This document shows positions 24,515-33,378 of a stretch of DNA of 52,384 nt, one piece after another. Position 1 is the first letter of the stretch. Every line of letters starts with the position of its first letter. This DNA comes from M3007 sp044350425 (GTDB lineage Bacteria; Bacteroidota; Bacteroidia; Chitinophagales; Saprospiraceae), in assembly GCA_044350425.1 (NCBI GenBank), contig JBILHS010000025.1, positions 1-52,384 of the forward strand, given 5' to 3'. A program made the translations under genes and the position numbers. The notes beneath the pieces were generated by a model. It saw only the letters and a program-made list of their open reading frames with translations. It did no database searches and was not told where the DNA came from.

Positions 24515-25585
24515 ATGTCTTTCCAATTCCGCAAACTAAAAGTGCGCGATTTGCGCCGCGAGACTGCCGATACGGTCTCCATCTCATTTGAAATACCTGA
24601 AAATGAGCGTGAGACCTTTCGTTTTAAACAAGGGCAATACCTCACGTTAAAAACAGAGATCCACGGCGAAGAGGTTCGGCGCTCTTATTCCATTTGCACC
24701 GGAACCCAGGAAAATGACCTTCGGGTGGCTGTGAAACAAGTTGAAAACGGTTTGTTCAGCACCTGGGCCAACGAGCAGCTTCAAGTGGGTGATACGCTGG
24801 AGGTGATGCCGCCACAAGGGAATTTTTTCACGGAACTTTCCCCGGAAAACGAAAAGACCTATGTTGCGTTTACCGCGGGCAGTGGCATCACACCTGTTAT
24901 GAGTATTTTGCGCAGCACGCTGCTGCAGGAGCCACACAGCCGCTTCATCCTTTTTTATGGCAACCGCTCTTTCGACACCATTATTTTCCGTGAACAACTG
25001 GAAGAACTTAAAAATCTATACCCGGACAGGCTCTCTGTGCACCATATCCTGAGCCGCGAATCCCTGGGCAGTGAGCTTTTCAAAGGCCGCTTGGATGCTG
25101 AAAAATGTAAGCGCTTCGGCCAGTTTTTCTTCGATCCCAAATCGGTGGATGCCTTTTTTCTTTGCGGACCAGAGGAAATGGTTTTTGAAGTCAAAGACAC
25201 ACTCGCGGCACTGGGTGTTAACCCGAAGCACATTCATTTTGAATTATTTACAGCCAGTGGCCTAAAGAACACGGCTACTGCTACTACGGTTACAAAAGAA
25301 TCTTTCGAAGCCTCCATCACCGTCATTCAGGACGGCGCTCAGTTTGATTTCAATCTCCCATCCGACGGCTCTACCCTACTCGACGCAGCCATGCGCGCCG
25401 GAGCCGACCTGCCCTTTTCCTGCAAAGGCGGTGTTTGCAGCACCTGCAAAGCCCGCATCATGGAAGGCAAGGTAGAAATGACCCTCAACTACGGCCTGGA
25501 GCCGGATGAGGTGGAGATGGGTTATGTTTTGACTTGCCAGGCGCATCCGGTTACGAAGCGGGTGGTGGTTAGTTTTGATGCCTGA
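24515..25585 (+). CDS. PaaE-like FAD/2Fe-2S oxidoreductase
   Basis: A 356-residue three-domain reductase: FAD-binding barrel with R-R-S-Y-S-I-C (about 54-60), NAD(P)-binding domain with G-S-G-I-T-P-V-M-S and F-L-C-G-P-E-E-M, and a C-terminal plant-type 2Fe-2S ferredoxin with F-S-C-K-G-G-V-C-S-T-C plus a fourth Cys in L-T-C-Q-A-H. This matches PaaE of phenylacetyl-CoA epoxidase and related oxygenase reductases. No paaABCD genes adjoin, so the electron acceptor is unknown. ATG 24515 is chosen because the family begins F-x-x-L-K-V; an upstream start at 24383 falls in the rpsT hairpin region. Confidence 0.88.
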   Translation: MSFQFRKLKVRDLRRETADTVSISFEIPENERETFRFKQGQYLTLKTEIHGEEVRRSYSICTGTQENDLRVAVKQVENGLFSTWANEQLQVGDTLEVMPPQGNFFTELSPENEKTYVAFTAGSGITPVMSILRSTLLQEPHSRFILFYGNRSFDTIIFREQLEELKNLYPDRLSVHHILSRESLGSELFKGRLDAEKCKRFGQFFFDPKSVDAFFLCGPEEMVFEVKDTLAALGVNPKHIHFELFTASGLKNTATATTVTKESFEASITVIQDGAQFDFNLPSDGSTLLDAAMRAGADLPFSCKGGVCSTCKARIMEGKVEMTLNYGLEPDEVEMGYVLTCQAHPVTKRVVVSFDA

Positions 25586-25689
25586 AATAATGTAAGGTTT
25601 GCCTGTTTTTTAATGATTTTTGATGGACATTTAATTGATTATCCCATGTGTTCGGGATTGTTTATTGATGGTATGTAAGATTGGGAATA

Positions 25690-26355
25690 CAAGCACAAAT
25701 AACGAGTATTATCAAATGGTTTTATGATACATACCCAAATTTAAAATTTATTGTAGTCTACTAGTGCCGCGCCCGGCCATTAAGGTATGAATTGGGGAGG
25801 CAAATTTTTTCTTTATCAAGGCGTGAGAAGGGCGCAATGCGGGACATTTTAACCGACGAACAACGCAGAGAAAGGAAAAATTAGACCGCCATATTCACAC
25901 CTTAATGGCCGGACGCGGCACTAGGCGTAGAACGTAAAAAAAACGGGGGCTATCTCGAATTATTGGAAAAGACCTATTTTATACACCTTGTTCAACCCTT
26001 TTCGAGAAATGTAGACAAAGAAATAGGCCGCCACCGAAAAAATTTTCTTGCCGATACGGGACTTTTAAATCAATTAGCGCAGGTTAGCCGCGGACAAGTC
26101 TTTGAAAATCAAGTCTTTTTACAATTAATGAAAAGGGGCGACACCAAATTTTACCAGCGAAAAAGCGGACAAGAAATTGATTTTATTTTAAATAATGCCC
26201 CCTCGATCGAGGTGAAGAAGACCCCTCATTTTAGTGATTTGACCACTTTGACCGGCCGTTCCGCGTCCTTGTCCATTCCGGAAAAATATCTGACAGGAAA
26301 AATACCTCCTGGCGATGGATTCAAAGATTTTATTTGGGCTGGGCATATTTTTTGA
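25690..26355 (+). pseudogene. Broken AAA ATPase (AAA_14/DUF4143) gene
   Basis: Two parts of one gene surround a mobile element. Before it, 25701-25760 reads I-I-K-W-F-Y-D-T-Y-P-N-L-K-F-I-V, the conserved end of the AAA_14 ATPase core. After it, starting at the element boundary, comes L-G-V-E-R-K-K-N-G-G-Y-L-E-L-L-E-K-T-Y-F and then the DUF4143 nuclease-like domain (F-S-R-N-V-D-K-E-I, then Y-Q-R-K-S-G-Q-E-I-D-F-I) to a stop at 26355. The roughly 120 residues normally between these parts and the Walker A region are missing, so loss involved deletion as well as insertion. The 3' part stays open from a TTG at 25963. Confidence 0.75.
25761..25924. mobile_element. 156-bp MITE-like element, copy A, flanked by CTAG
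   Basis: A 156-bp non-coding element (25765-25920) lies between two CTAG tetramers. Its ends are imperfect terminal inverted repeats starting tgccgcgcccggccattaag and ending in the complement. It is about 98% identical (three mismatches) to the reverse complement of 31120-31275. A 4-bp CTAG duplication would fit IS5-type target choice (YTAR); TA duplication is the other possibility. No transposase is encoded. Confidence 0.85.
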
Positions 26356-26365
26356 ACCCAAACTT

Positions 26366-26404
26366 AAAACGGGCGGCCCTGCGTGAAGTTGGGCCGCCCG
26401 TTTT
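26366..26404. terminator. Bidirectional terminator downstream of infB
   Basis: Perfect 14-bp arms aaaacgggcggccc (26366-26379) and gggccgcccgtttt (26391-26404) with an 11-nt loop and A/T tracts on both sides, between the broken ATPase gene and infB, which converge. Confidence 0.85.
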
Positions 26405-26423
26405 TATATCCTGGAATGAAAGC

Positions 26424-29400
26424 CTATTTCATAATCGCTTTCACCTCGTTGATAACGTAAGATTCTACTACGTCACCCACCTTGAAATCGTTGAAATTTT
26501 TGATGGTCAGACCGCATTCCATACCGTTCTTGACCTCTTTGGCGTCGTCTTTGAAACGCTTGAGTGAGCCTAGTTCGGCGTTTTGGTTCGGATTGGTCGG
26601 ATATACTACGATACCATCGCGGATGATGCGGATGTAGTGGTTGCGGCTGATTTTGCCATCGAGCACAAAACAGCCCGCCACTGTACCGATCTTCGAGACT
26701 TTGTAGACTTCGCGTATCTCGACCTGACCCATGATCTCCTCTTCTTTGGTAGGTTCCAACATCCCTTCGATGGCGGATTTGACCTCATCTATGGCTTCGT
26801 AAATGATGGAGTAAAGTTTGATCTCTACGCCCTCTTTCTCGGCAAGTTTGCGCGCAGTAAGAGACGGACGCACCTGGAAACCAATGATAATGGCATCAGA
26901 AGCGGATGCGAGCATGACGTCAGAATCTACGATCTGACCAACGGCCTTGTGGATCACAGATACCTGTACTTTCTCAATAGACAGTTTGATCAACGAATCG
27001 CTAAGTGCCTCGATTGAACCATCCACGTCACCTTTAACGATGACTTTGAGTTCTTTAAAGCTACCCAGTGCCAGACGACGGCCGATTTCTTCAAGCGAAA
27101 TACGCTTGTTGGCTCGGTTGGCTTGTTCACGCATGATCTGGCCCCTTTTCGATGCGATTTCTTTTGCTTCGCTTTCGCTGGCTGCCACTTTGATCTTCTC
27201 CCCTGCCTGTGGAGCACCTGGAAGGCCTAGTACAATGACTGGTTGAGCAGGTCCGGCACTCTTAATTTTCTTGCCGCGCTCGTTAAAGAGGGCTTTTACT
27301 TTTCCTGAGAATTCGCCTGCAATGATTGGATCACCGTGATTGATGGTGCCATTTATGATCAGAATTTTAGAAACATAGCCTTGACCTTTTTCCAAAGAAG
27401 CTTCCAAAATTGTTCCGATTGCACGGCGGTCCGGATTTGCTTTGAGTTCAAGGAGTTCTGCTTCAAGCAATACTTTTTCGAGGAGCTTGTCCACATTCAA
27501 ACCTTGCTTGGCCGAAATGTCCTGACTCTGGTATTTACCACCCCATTCTTCTACCAGGAAATTCATCTGAGCCAATTCATTCTTGATACGCTCCGGATCT
27601 GCACCGGCTTTATCAATTTTATTGATGGCAAAAATCATCGGTACACCAGCTGCTTGTGCGTGGCTAATGGCCTCCTTGGTTTGTGGCATGATGCTATCGT
27701 CTGCCGCAATCACGATGATGGCAATGTCCGTCACCTTCGCACCCCGTGCACGCATGGCCGTAAAGGCTTCGTGACCCGGTGTGTCCAGGAAGGTAATTTT
27801 TTGATCTGCATGGCCTGGAACAGTCACTTCATATGCACCAACGTGCTGCGTGATGCCACCGGCCTCTCCATCGGCCACATTGGCAGAACGGATAAAGTCG
27901 AGGAGCGAGGTCTTACCGTGGTCAACGTGACCCATGACGGTCACAATAGGCTGACGCGGCTTAAGATCGCCTACTGAATCCATTTCTTCTTCTTCCACCT
28001 CTACCTGTTCTTCCGCAGAAATGAACTGAACCTCGTGTCCGAATTCATTGGAAACGAGTTCGATGATCTCTGCGTCCAGACGTTGGTTGATCGAAACAAA
28101 GATACCCAGCGCCATACAGGCTTTGATGACATCCGAAGGCTTTATGTCCATCAGTGATGCCAAATCCGATACAGAGATAAACTCTGTAACCTGCAATATT
28201 TTTTCGCCTTCGATCCGGGCTGTAGCAGCCTGATCTGCGCGCTCACGACGTACGTCCCGTTTATCACGGCGAACTTTTTGACGCTTTCGGCTTGCCCCAG
28301 CGCCCATACGGGCCATGGTTTGGCGTATTTGATTCTCAATATCTTTTTGAGAAACTTCTTTAACTACATCTGTGCGGCCACGGCCTTTTTTGTCGCCCTG
28401 GTTGGCGGCCATGTTCGTCTGCAGGTTTGCTGCAGTAACCGGCTGGTTGGGTACGGTTTTACGTTTGCGGCGCAGACGATCGGCATTGCTTCCGCCGCCT
28501 TGTTGCTGCTGACCCGGAGCACCAGTACCCTGGGCATTCCCGCCTGGACGGTTGCCTTGTTGCTGTCCACCCTGGGTATTTCCACCCGGACGGTTGCCTT
28601 GTTGCTGTCCACCCTGGGTATTTCCACCCGGACGGTTGCCTTGTTGCTGTCCACCCGGACCACGATTTCCGCCGCGATTGTCGCCGCCACGGTTGCCGCC
28701 ACGGTTATCATTACCTCGGTTACCGCCCGTATTGGCAGGCTTTTCTTTCTCCAGGTTAATGCGGCCCAATATTTTGAGGCCACGAAGATTGGGTGTGCTG
28801 GAACGAACCAGATCCCCTTCGTTGGCATCTCCAATCTGTTTGCCCTCACCTTCTGCCGGAGGAGGAGCAGGCGTTGGAGGCGGAATCATATCTTTGGGGA
28901 GCGGCGGCTGTTCTCTGGGCGGAGCCTTTACCACAGGCGCATCACGTCTGGGCAGTAAAGGTTTGGGCGCTTCCGGCTGCTTGGCTACCGCTGGTTTCAC
29001 CTCTGGCTGTTTAGGCTCCTCCTTGGGCGGTGCTTGAACCGGGGCCGGAGGCGGTGGTGGAGGAGGTGGTGGAGTAGGCGGAGCCGGTGCTACTCTAGGC
29101 GCATCAAGGTCAATTTTACCCAAAATGCGAAGTGGCGCAGGCCGTTCTCTCCGGATAAACTCCTGCTCCTCCTTTTTAGGCTCCGCTGGCGGTTCAGCTT
29201 TAGGGGCTGCCGGCTCTCTCGGGCTCAGAAAGGATGGACGTGGCGTACCATGTGGGGTAGCGGAAGGAGTGCTGTGAGAAGACCCTTCGGAACTTCCGAC
29301 CGGATCTTTTTTGAGCATCGGGCGGGCCAACTGATCGGCCTGCTGTTTGATATCAAGGTCTTTCTGGAACTCTTTTTTGAGCACCACGAGCATCTCGTCG

Positions 29401-29519
29401 GTGATGTCGGTCGTAGGCTTTTGCTCCAGGTTAGGAAAGCCTTTGCCATGGAGGGTTTCTACGATGGTGTGGAGACCGACGTTGAATTCTTTTGCTACCT
29501 TAATTAATTTAATCGCCAT
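26424..29519 (-). CDS. infB: Translation initiation factor IF-2
   Basis: A 1031-residue GTPase that places initiator tRNA on the 30S subunit. It has an N-terminal IF2_N domain (M-A-I-K-L-I-K-V-A-K-E-F), a long Pro-rich and Gly/Gln/Asn-rich linker (to about 380), then the G domain with G-H-V-D-H-G-K-T (about 531), D-T-P-G-H and N-K-I-D, and domains II-IV. The extended low-complexity linker is typical of Bacteroidota. In most relatives infB directly follows rimP-nusA; here 2.5 kb of pseudogenes intervene and a separate promoter is likely. Confidence 0.97.
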   Translation of the reverse strand: MAIKLIKVAKEFNVGLHTIVETLHGKGFPNLEQKPTTDITDEMLVVLKKEFQKDLDIKQQADQLARPMLKKDPVGSSEGSSHSTPSATPHGTPRPSFLSPREPAAPKAEPPAEPKKEEQEFIRRERPAPLRILGKIDLDAPRVAPAPPTPPPPPPPPPAPVQAPPKEEPKQPEVKPAVAKQPEAPKPLLPRRDAPVVKAPPREQPPLPKDMIPPPTPAPPPAEGEGKQIGDANEGDLVRSSTPNLRGLKILGRINLEKEKPANTGGNRGNDNRGGNRGGDNRGGNRGPGGQQQGNRPGGNTQGGQQQGNRPGGNTQGGQQQGNRPGGNAQGTGAPGQQQQGGGSNADRLRRKRKTVPNQPVTAANLQTNMAANQGDKKGRGRTDVVKEVSQKDIENQIRQTMARMGAGASRKRQKVRRDKRDVRRERADQAATARIEGEKILQVTEFISVSDLASLMDIKPSDVIKACMALGIFVSINQRLDAEIIELVSNEFGHEVQFISAEEQVEVEEEEMDSVGDLKPRQPIVTVMGHVDHGKTSLLDFIRSANVADGEAGGITQHVGAYEVTVPGHADQKITFLDTPGHEAFTAMRARGAKVTDIAIIVIAADDSIMPQTKEAISHAQAAGVPMIFAINKIDKAGADPERIKNELAQMNFLVEEWGGKYQSQDISAKQGLNVDKLLEKVLLEAELLELKANPDRRAIGTILEASLEKGQGYVSKILIINGTINHGDPIIAGEFSGKVKALFNERGKKIKSAGPAQPVIVLGLPGAPQAGEKIKVAASESEAKEIASKRGQIMREQANRANKRISLEEIGRRLALGSFKELKVIVKGDVDGSIEALSDSLIKLSIEKVQVSVIHKAVGQIVDSDVMLASASDAIIIGFQVRPSLTARKLAEKEGVEIKLYSIIYEAIDEVKSAIEGMLEPTKEEEIMGQVEIREVYKVSKIGTVAGCFVLDGKISRNHYIRIIRDGIVVYPTNPNQNAELGSLKRFKDDAKEVKNGMECGLTIKNFNDFKVGDVVESYVINEVKAIMK
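28531..28656 (-). repeat. 42-bp minisatellite inside infB
   Basis: Three in-frame copies of a 42-bp unit (starts at 28531, 28573, 28615) encode a 14-residue G-G-Q-Q-Q-G-N-R-P-G-G-N-T-Q repeat in the disordered linker of IF-2. Copies two and three are nearly identical, suggesting recent length change. Confidence 0.85.
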
Positions 29520-29724
29520 GCGGTGATTTTACCTGCTAAGAGGGGCAGAAATGAGTTTTGAGTTACAAGTTATAAGTGAAGAGGTTCACCGGACTTATAA
29601 ATCAACCCATCGCTGCGGTTGGGAAAGTTGGATTCTGACCGTTTTTGCGCCGCGGGATTCGCCTTTTCTCCGCTGTAGTGAATGTTCTAGAAGACTAAAA
29701 ATATTTAATTTTGAAATGCGGGGG

Positions 29725-29732
29725 CAAAAGTA
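29725..29732 (-). promoter_or_regulatory. Candidate -7 box for infB
   Basis: Minus-strand TACTTTTG matches TAnnTTTG and would give a roughly 200-nt leader before infB. It fits infB having become an independent transcription unit. No clear -33 element. Confidence 0.4.
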
Positions 29733-29822
29733 CGTTTAAAAACCGTGCCGAAGGGGAAAAATTCTCGATGACTTTCTTTCTCTAAAATATTCCATGGTTT
29801 TTAGTGGATACTCAAGTGCCTT

Positions 29823-29873
29823 ATAACATCAAAGCCCCTTCATGTTGGGCACACGAAGAGGCTTTGATGTTAT
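29823..29873. terminator. Hairpin after the T9SS pseudogene
   Basis: Arms ataacatcaaagcc (29823-29836) and ggctttgatgttat (29860-29873) are exact reverse complements; an inner cttc/gaag extends the fold. It follows the minus-strand pseudogene and precedes the infB promoter. Confidence 0.7.
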
Positions 29874-29889
29874 TTGAATAAAAACCTGT

Positions 29890-30848
29890 CTAATTTCCAA
29901 TGACCATTAATTTTCCAGCTGCAAGCAATTGTCCTTCTGAAGCAATTTGGAAGAGATAACAACCCGTCTGTAGTTCTTTACTATTGAATATGAATTGATT
30001 ATGATCCAACTTTTGCATCTCAACCACCCGGCCACTCAGGTCAAAAACGGTCAATGTACCACGAACCGGACTGGCGCTTTTGAGTAAAAAGGTGGCAGAC
30101 TCCCTGGCGGTCGATGTCAATAAACGGAGATTGGTCGTCAGGCGGGAACTGATTGACAAAACCCTTTGAAAAATCTCCCGCAGCATTGACACCATACCCT
30201 TCCACCGTCGCAGTGGCCAAGAGCCCCCATGGGTATCCGGCAGCTTGTTCTGCTTGAATCCGCCAGGTGGCGCCGTTGGCAGGTAGCGTAATTATCTCGC
30301 TGTTTCCACCTTGCCGTATGAAGGGATTGTTGATCGGAGGCGTCATGACTAAGATACCTTCGACCACGATATAATTGGAAGCAACCTGCATGTCGGCACC
30401 GAGGTTATCAATTGTGCCTCCGTGCAATGCGTTTGCCCCAACTCGGCCTCGCAACTGATCTTAAAGGTGACCCGAAAATCGCTGCAATCTCCTGCTTCAA
30501 CATCGCCCAGTTCAAAAGTGTAGGTATTGCCGTTTAGTGAAGACCATGGGAGCGTACTACTTTGGATTTCAAAAAAAAGATCGAATTTAATTTCGATTCG
30601 TGCGTTTTCGGCGGTGAATACCCCTGAGTTGCAGTACACCACCTGATATTGATTTGGGGAGCATCGGTGTAAACGATCTGGTTCTCAGAGCCTGAGACCA
30701 CCACCGCAAAATCGCGCATGAGATCACCATTGGTAGTTTTCAGGAACCCGGAAACTGTAAACTGTGCGGCGGCAAAATGGGCTAGAAACACCGATAAAAG
30801 TGTAAATAGTGTCACTTTGTAATTGTTGGAATAAAAAATCCTTTTCAT
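29890..30848 (-). pseudogene. Frameshifted T9SS-secreted protein gene
   Basis: Four consecutive frames on the minus strand together make one protein. A signal peptide begins at ATG 30848 (MKRIFYSNNYKVTLFTLLSV, ending A-A-A-Q). A shift near 30640 leads to an Ig-like stretch (F-E-L-G-D-V-E-A-G-D-C-S-D-F). A shift near 30440 leads to I-V-V-E-G-I-L-V-M-T-P-P and F-V-N-Q-F-P-P-D-D. A shift near 30130 leads to a C-terminal sorting domain (L-T-V-F-D-L-S-G-R-V-V-E-M, then Y-L-F-Q-I). T9SS cargo of this type usually runs as one long frame, so at least three frameshifts have accumulated, barring sequencing error. Confidence 0.75.
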
Positions 30849-30933
30849 AGGAGCATCGTTTCTAAAATAAAGCAAATATTCGTAAATTAAATTGATCAAA
30901 TTTCCTTAGGAAATTTCTGAAATTAGCGCTTTT

Positions 30934-31056
30934 ATCCCCGACGGAAAGTGGTTTGCAAAAAAAGAGAAGTCCTTGCGCTATTCACCAGGTGACTTTGAGT
31001 CACCCGGTGAATAAACCCCAGATCCCCTTTTTCGCAAACCACTTTCCGTCGGGGAT
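30934..31056. repeat. Nested inverted repeat
   Basis: Perfect 23-bp arms atccccgacggaaagtggtt-tgc (30934-30956) and their complement (31034-31056) enclose a second inverted repeat (30980-30993 with 30999-31012, one G-U-type mismatch). It lies between divergent pseudogenes, so it is not an obvious terminator. Confidence 0.75.
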
Positions 31057-31100
31057 TGAAGGTTTCATACCAGACTACTGGTTTCATACACCCACGAATC

Positions 31101-31931
31101 ATGGAAAAGAGCAAACTAGTGCCGCGTCCGGCCATTAAGGTGTGAATATGGCGGTCTGATTTTTTCTTTCTCTGCGTTGTTCGTCGGTTAAAATGTCCCG
31201 CATTGCGCCCTTCTCACGCCTTGATAAAGAAAAAATTTGCCTCCCCAATTCATACCTTAATAGCCGGGCGCGGCACTAGCCCAACTACTCCTCACTTTTT
31301 CAAAAGAAGAACTTCGTGAGCTGGCCAAATTCGCGGCTACTCCGTTTTTTAATCCAAGGCCAGAGGCGATGGCACTCCTGGAATTGCTGCGTACCACCCT
31401 GCTCTCCGGAAAATCATTTCCAGATAAAGAGCAGGTCTTTAGAAAAATATTTAAACGGGAAACCTTTGACGATCATCGGGTGCGTATGGCTATGACCGCG
31501 CTGCTCCATATCACCGAGAAATACCTTACCATTCGTGATTTTTTGCAGGAAAAGCCTGCTTATCAACTCCGACTAAGTAAGGTTATCCGCAATCGGAGCC
31601 TTCCCGCACAAGCCAACACAGCCTGGCTCAACGGGCAGAATACAAGGAAACCATGCTCGCGCTTGCGGCCAAAACCATTCAATTGAAAATCTACTATGAA
31701 ACCGATACCTACGATTTGCTGGAATCACATCTGCAAGCCATTGCAGTCTTCATCCGCAGGAAAAAAGTGATGGGATACCACCGGGAAAACTACCTCAATC
31801 TCTTGCAGTTTGTGCGAAAACTGATGGAACTAAACCTTTTTTCCGAAAAGGATAAAAGTGCCTTCCGTGAGGCTGTAAAGCAGGCTAAGCCACTGGCTGA
31901 GAAAGAGTGGCTTTTAAAAGTGATAAGTTGA
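31101..31931 (+). pseudogene. Hypothetical gene interrupted by a MITE and frameshifted
   Basis: ATG 31101 starts M-E-K-S-K, then copy B of the 156-bp element interrupts codon 7. Removing the element plus one CTAG joins the frame exactly to give M-E-K-S-K-L-A-Q-L-L-L-T-F-S-K-E-E-L. The downstream frame runs to about 31686, but the C-terminal part (L-A-A-K-T-I-Q-L-K-I-Y-Y-E, then Y-H-R-E-N-Y-L-N-L-L-Q-F) is in another frame from about 31620 to 31931, so there is a second lesion, probably with an internal deletion. It resembles long uncharacterised Saprospiraceae proteins starting L-x-x-F-S-x-x-E-L-R-x-L-x-x-F; function unknown. Confidence 0.75.
31116..31279. mobile_element. 156-bp MITE-like element, copy B, flanked by CTAG
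   Basis: Element body 31120-31275 between CTAG at 31116-31119 and 31276-31279. It is inverted relative to copy A at 25761 and differs at three positions. The insertion site is inside codon 7 of the gene starting at 31101. No ORF; any mobility must come from a transposase elsewhere. Confidence 0.88.
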
Positions 31932-32072
31932 AAGTTTCAAGTTGAAAGTTTCAAGTTAAAAGGGGCAGGTTTCAAGTTAAAAGGGCAACAAACCGAGCGC
32001 TGCTTGCAGCCTCTGAAACTTGCCCCCCTTTCAACTTGAAACCTGCCCCTTTTAACTTGAAACTTTTAACTC
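31925..32072. terminator. Repeat-built inverted repeat between pseudogene and nusA
   Basis: agttgaaagtttcaagtt units on the left are mirrored by aacttgaaac units on the right, with ggggcagg/cctgcccc pairs inside. It overlaps the pseudogene stop and reaches within 2 bp of the nusA stop, so it probably terminates nusA and insulates it from the DNA that now separates it from infB. Same word family as 1-60. Confidence 0.7.
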
Positions 32073-32073
32073 T

Positions 32074-33318
32074 TTACTTCCCTTCCTCAAACTCTTCCGT
32101 CAGGATCCGAATTACGTCACGCACCGTTTCTTCTTCAAGGTCGGTACGGCGAATAAGTTCTTCGGCACTGAGTTCGAGTACCTGGCGGGCAGTGTCGCAA
32201 CCGATATTTTTAAAGGTTTCGATCACCCATGGCTCGATGGCGTCGCTGAATTCCTCCAGATCTACGTCATCAATTTCGTATTCGGCCTGGTTGCGGTAAA
32301 CATCTATTTCGTAGCCGGTAAGGCGGCTGGCGAGTTTGATATTGCTACCTGCTTTACCAATGGCAAGGCTTACCTGATCGGCGTCCAGATAGACGGCGGC
32401 TCGTTTGGCCTCGTGATCGAATTCGATGGAGGTGATTTTAGCAGGAGTTAAGCTACGCTGCATGAAGAGCGACGTATTGGTCGTGTAGTTCACGATGTCA
32501 ATGTTCTCATTGCGCAGTTCGCGCACGATCCCATGAATACGGCTACCTTTCATACCCACGCAGGCGCCCACCGGGTCAATGCGTTCGTCATGGCTTTCTA
32601 CGGCGATCTTGGCCCGTTCACCTGGTATGCGCACGATATTTTTGATCTCGATCACACCGTCTTCGATCTCCGGTACTTCCGCTTCCAAAAGCTTGGCGAG
32701 GAAATCCGAATCCGTACGGCTGAGCATGATCATGGGCACGTTATTGCGCATTTCTACGCGCTTAATGATGCCTTTCACCACGTCCCCTTTGCGATAATAG
32801 TCTCCACGAATCATCTCTGTGCGTGGCAGAATGATCTCATTGCCGGTGTCATCATCCAGGACGAGCACTTCTTTTTTCATGATCTGGTTCACCTCTCCGG
32901 TGACCACCTGACCCACGCGCTCTGAATATTTGCGGAAAATTTCGTCTTTTTCAAGCTCCATTACCCGTGAAACGAGCGTTTGACGGGCGGCCATGATGGC
33001 GCGACGACCAAAATCTTCAATGGAGAGTTGCTCGTAGCACTCATCTCCGATCGCGTTGGACTCGTCAATACCAGCGGCCTCTGTTTCGCTGACCTGAGCA
33101 AGTTCGTTGGTAACCTCACCATCTGATACAACTTCCCGCACCCGCCAGATCTCCAAGTCACCCGTATTGGTATTTACGATCACGTCGAAGTTTTCATCCG
33201 TGCCGTATTTCTTTTTGATGAGGGTACGAAATACGTCTTCAAGGACGCGTACCATCGTGGGCCGATCTATGTTTTTGCCCGTTTTAAAGTCTGCAAAGAC
33301 ATCTATTAAATTGACCAT
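32074..33318 (-). CDS. nusA: Transcription termination/antitermination factor NusA
   Basis: A 414-residue protein: NusA N-terminal domain (about 1-125), S1 domain (about 130-200), two KH domains (G-A-C-V-G-M-K-G-S-R-I, about 250; A-I-G-K-A-G-S-N-I-K, about 322) and a C-terminal acidic helical segment. It binds RNA polymerase and nascent RNA to modulate pausing and termination. It lies 60 bp after rimP in the conserved order, but infB does not follow directly. Confidence 0.96.
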   Translation of the reverse strand: MVNLIDVFADFKTGKNIDRPTMVRVLEDVFRTLIKKKYGTDENFDVIVNTNTGDLEIWRVREVVSDGEVTNELAQVSETEAAGIDESNAIGDECYEQLSIEDFGRRAIMAARQTLVSRVMELEKDEIFRKYSERVGQVVTGEVNQIMKKEVLVLDDDTGNEIILPRTEMIRGDYYRKGDVVKGIIKRVEMRNNVPMIMLSRTDSDFLAKLLEAEVPEIEDGVIEIKNIVRIPGERAKIAVESHDERIDPVGACVGMKGSRIHGIVRELRNENIDIVNYTTNTSLFMQRSLTPAKITSIEFDHEAKRAAVYLDADQVSLAIGKAGSNIKLASRLTGYEIDVYRNQAEYEIDDVDLEEFSDAIEPWVIETFKNIGCDTARQVLELSAEELIRRTDLEEETVRDVIRILTEEFEEGK

Positions 33319-33378
33319 TCTTTATTTTAATGATGAGTGATGAATGAGGAACGATAAATATGAAGATTTTTTACCTGG

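Noticed and set aside
28278..29507. Plus-strand ORFs opposite infB
   Set aside because: Low-complexity shadow frames of the repetitive IF-2 linker; the minus strand encodes a clear IF-2.
25761..31279. Composite transposon carrying infB between the two MITE copies
   Set aside because: infB is a core gene and each copy has its own CTAG pair and a local disrupted gene, so independent insertions are simpler.
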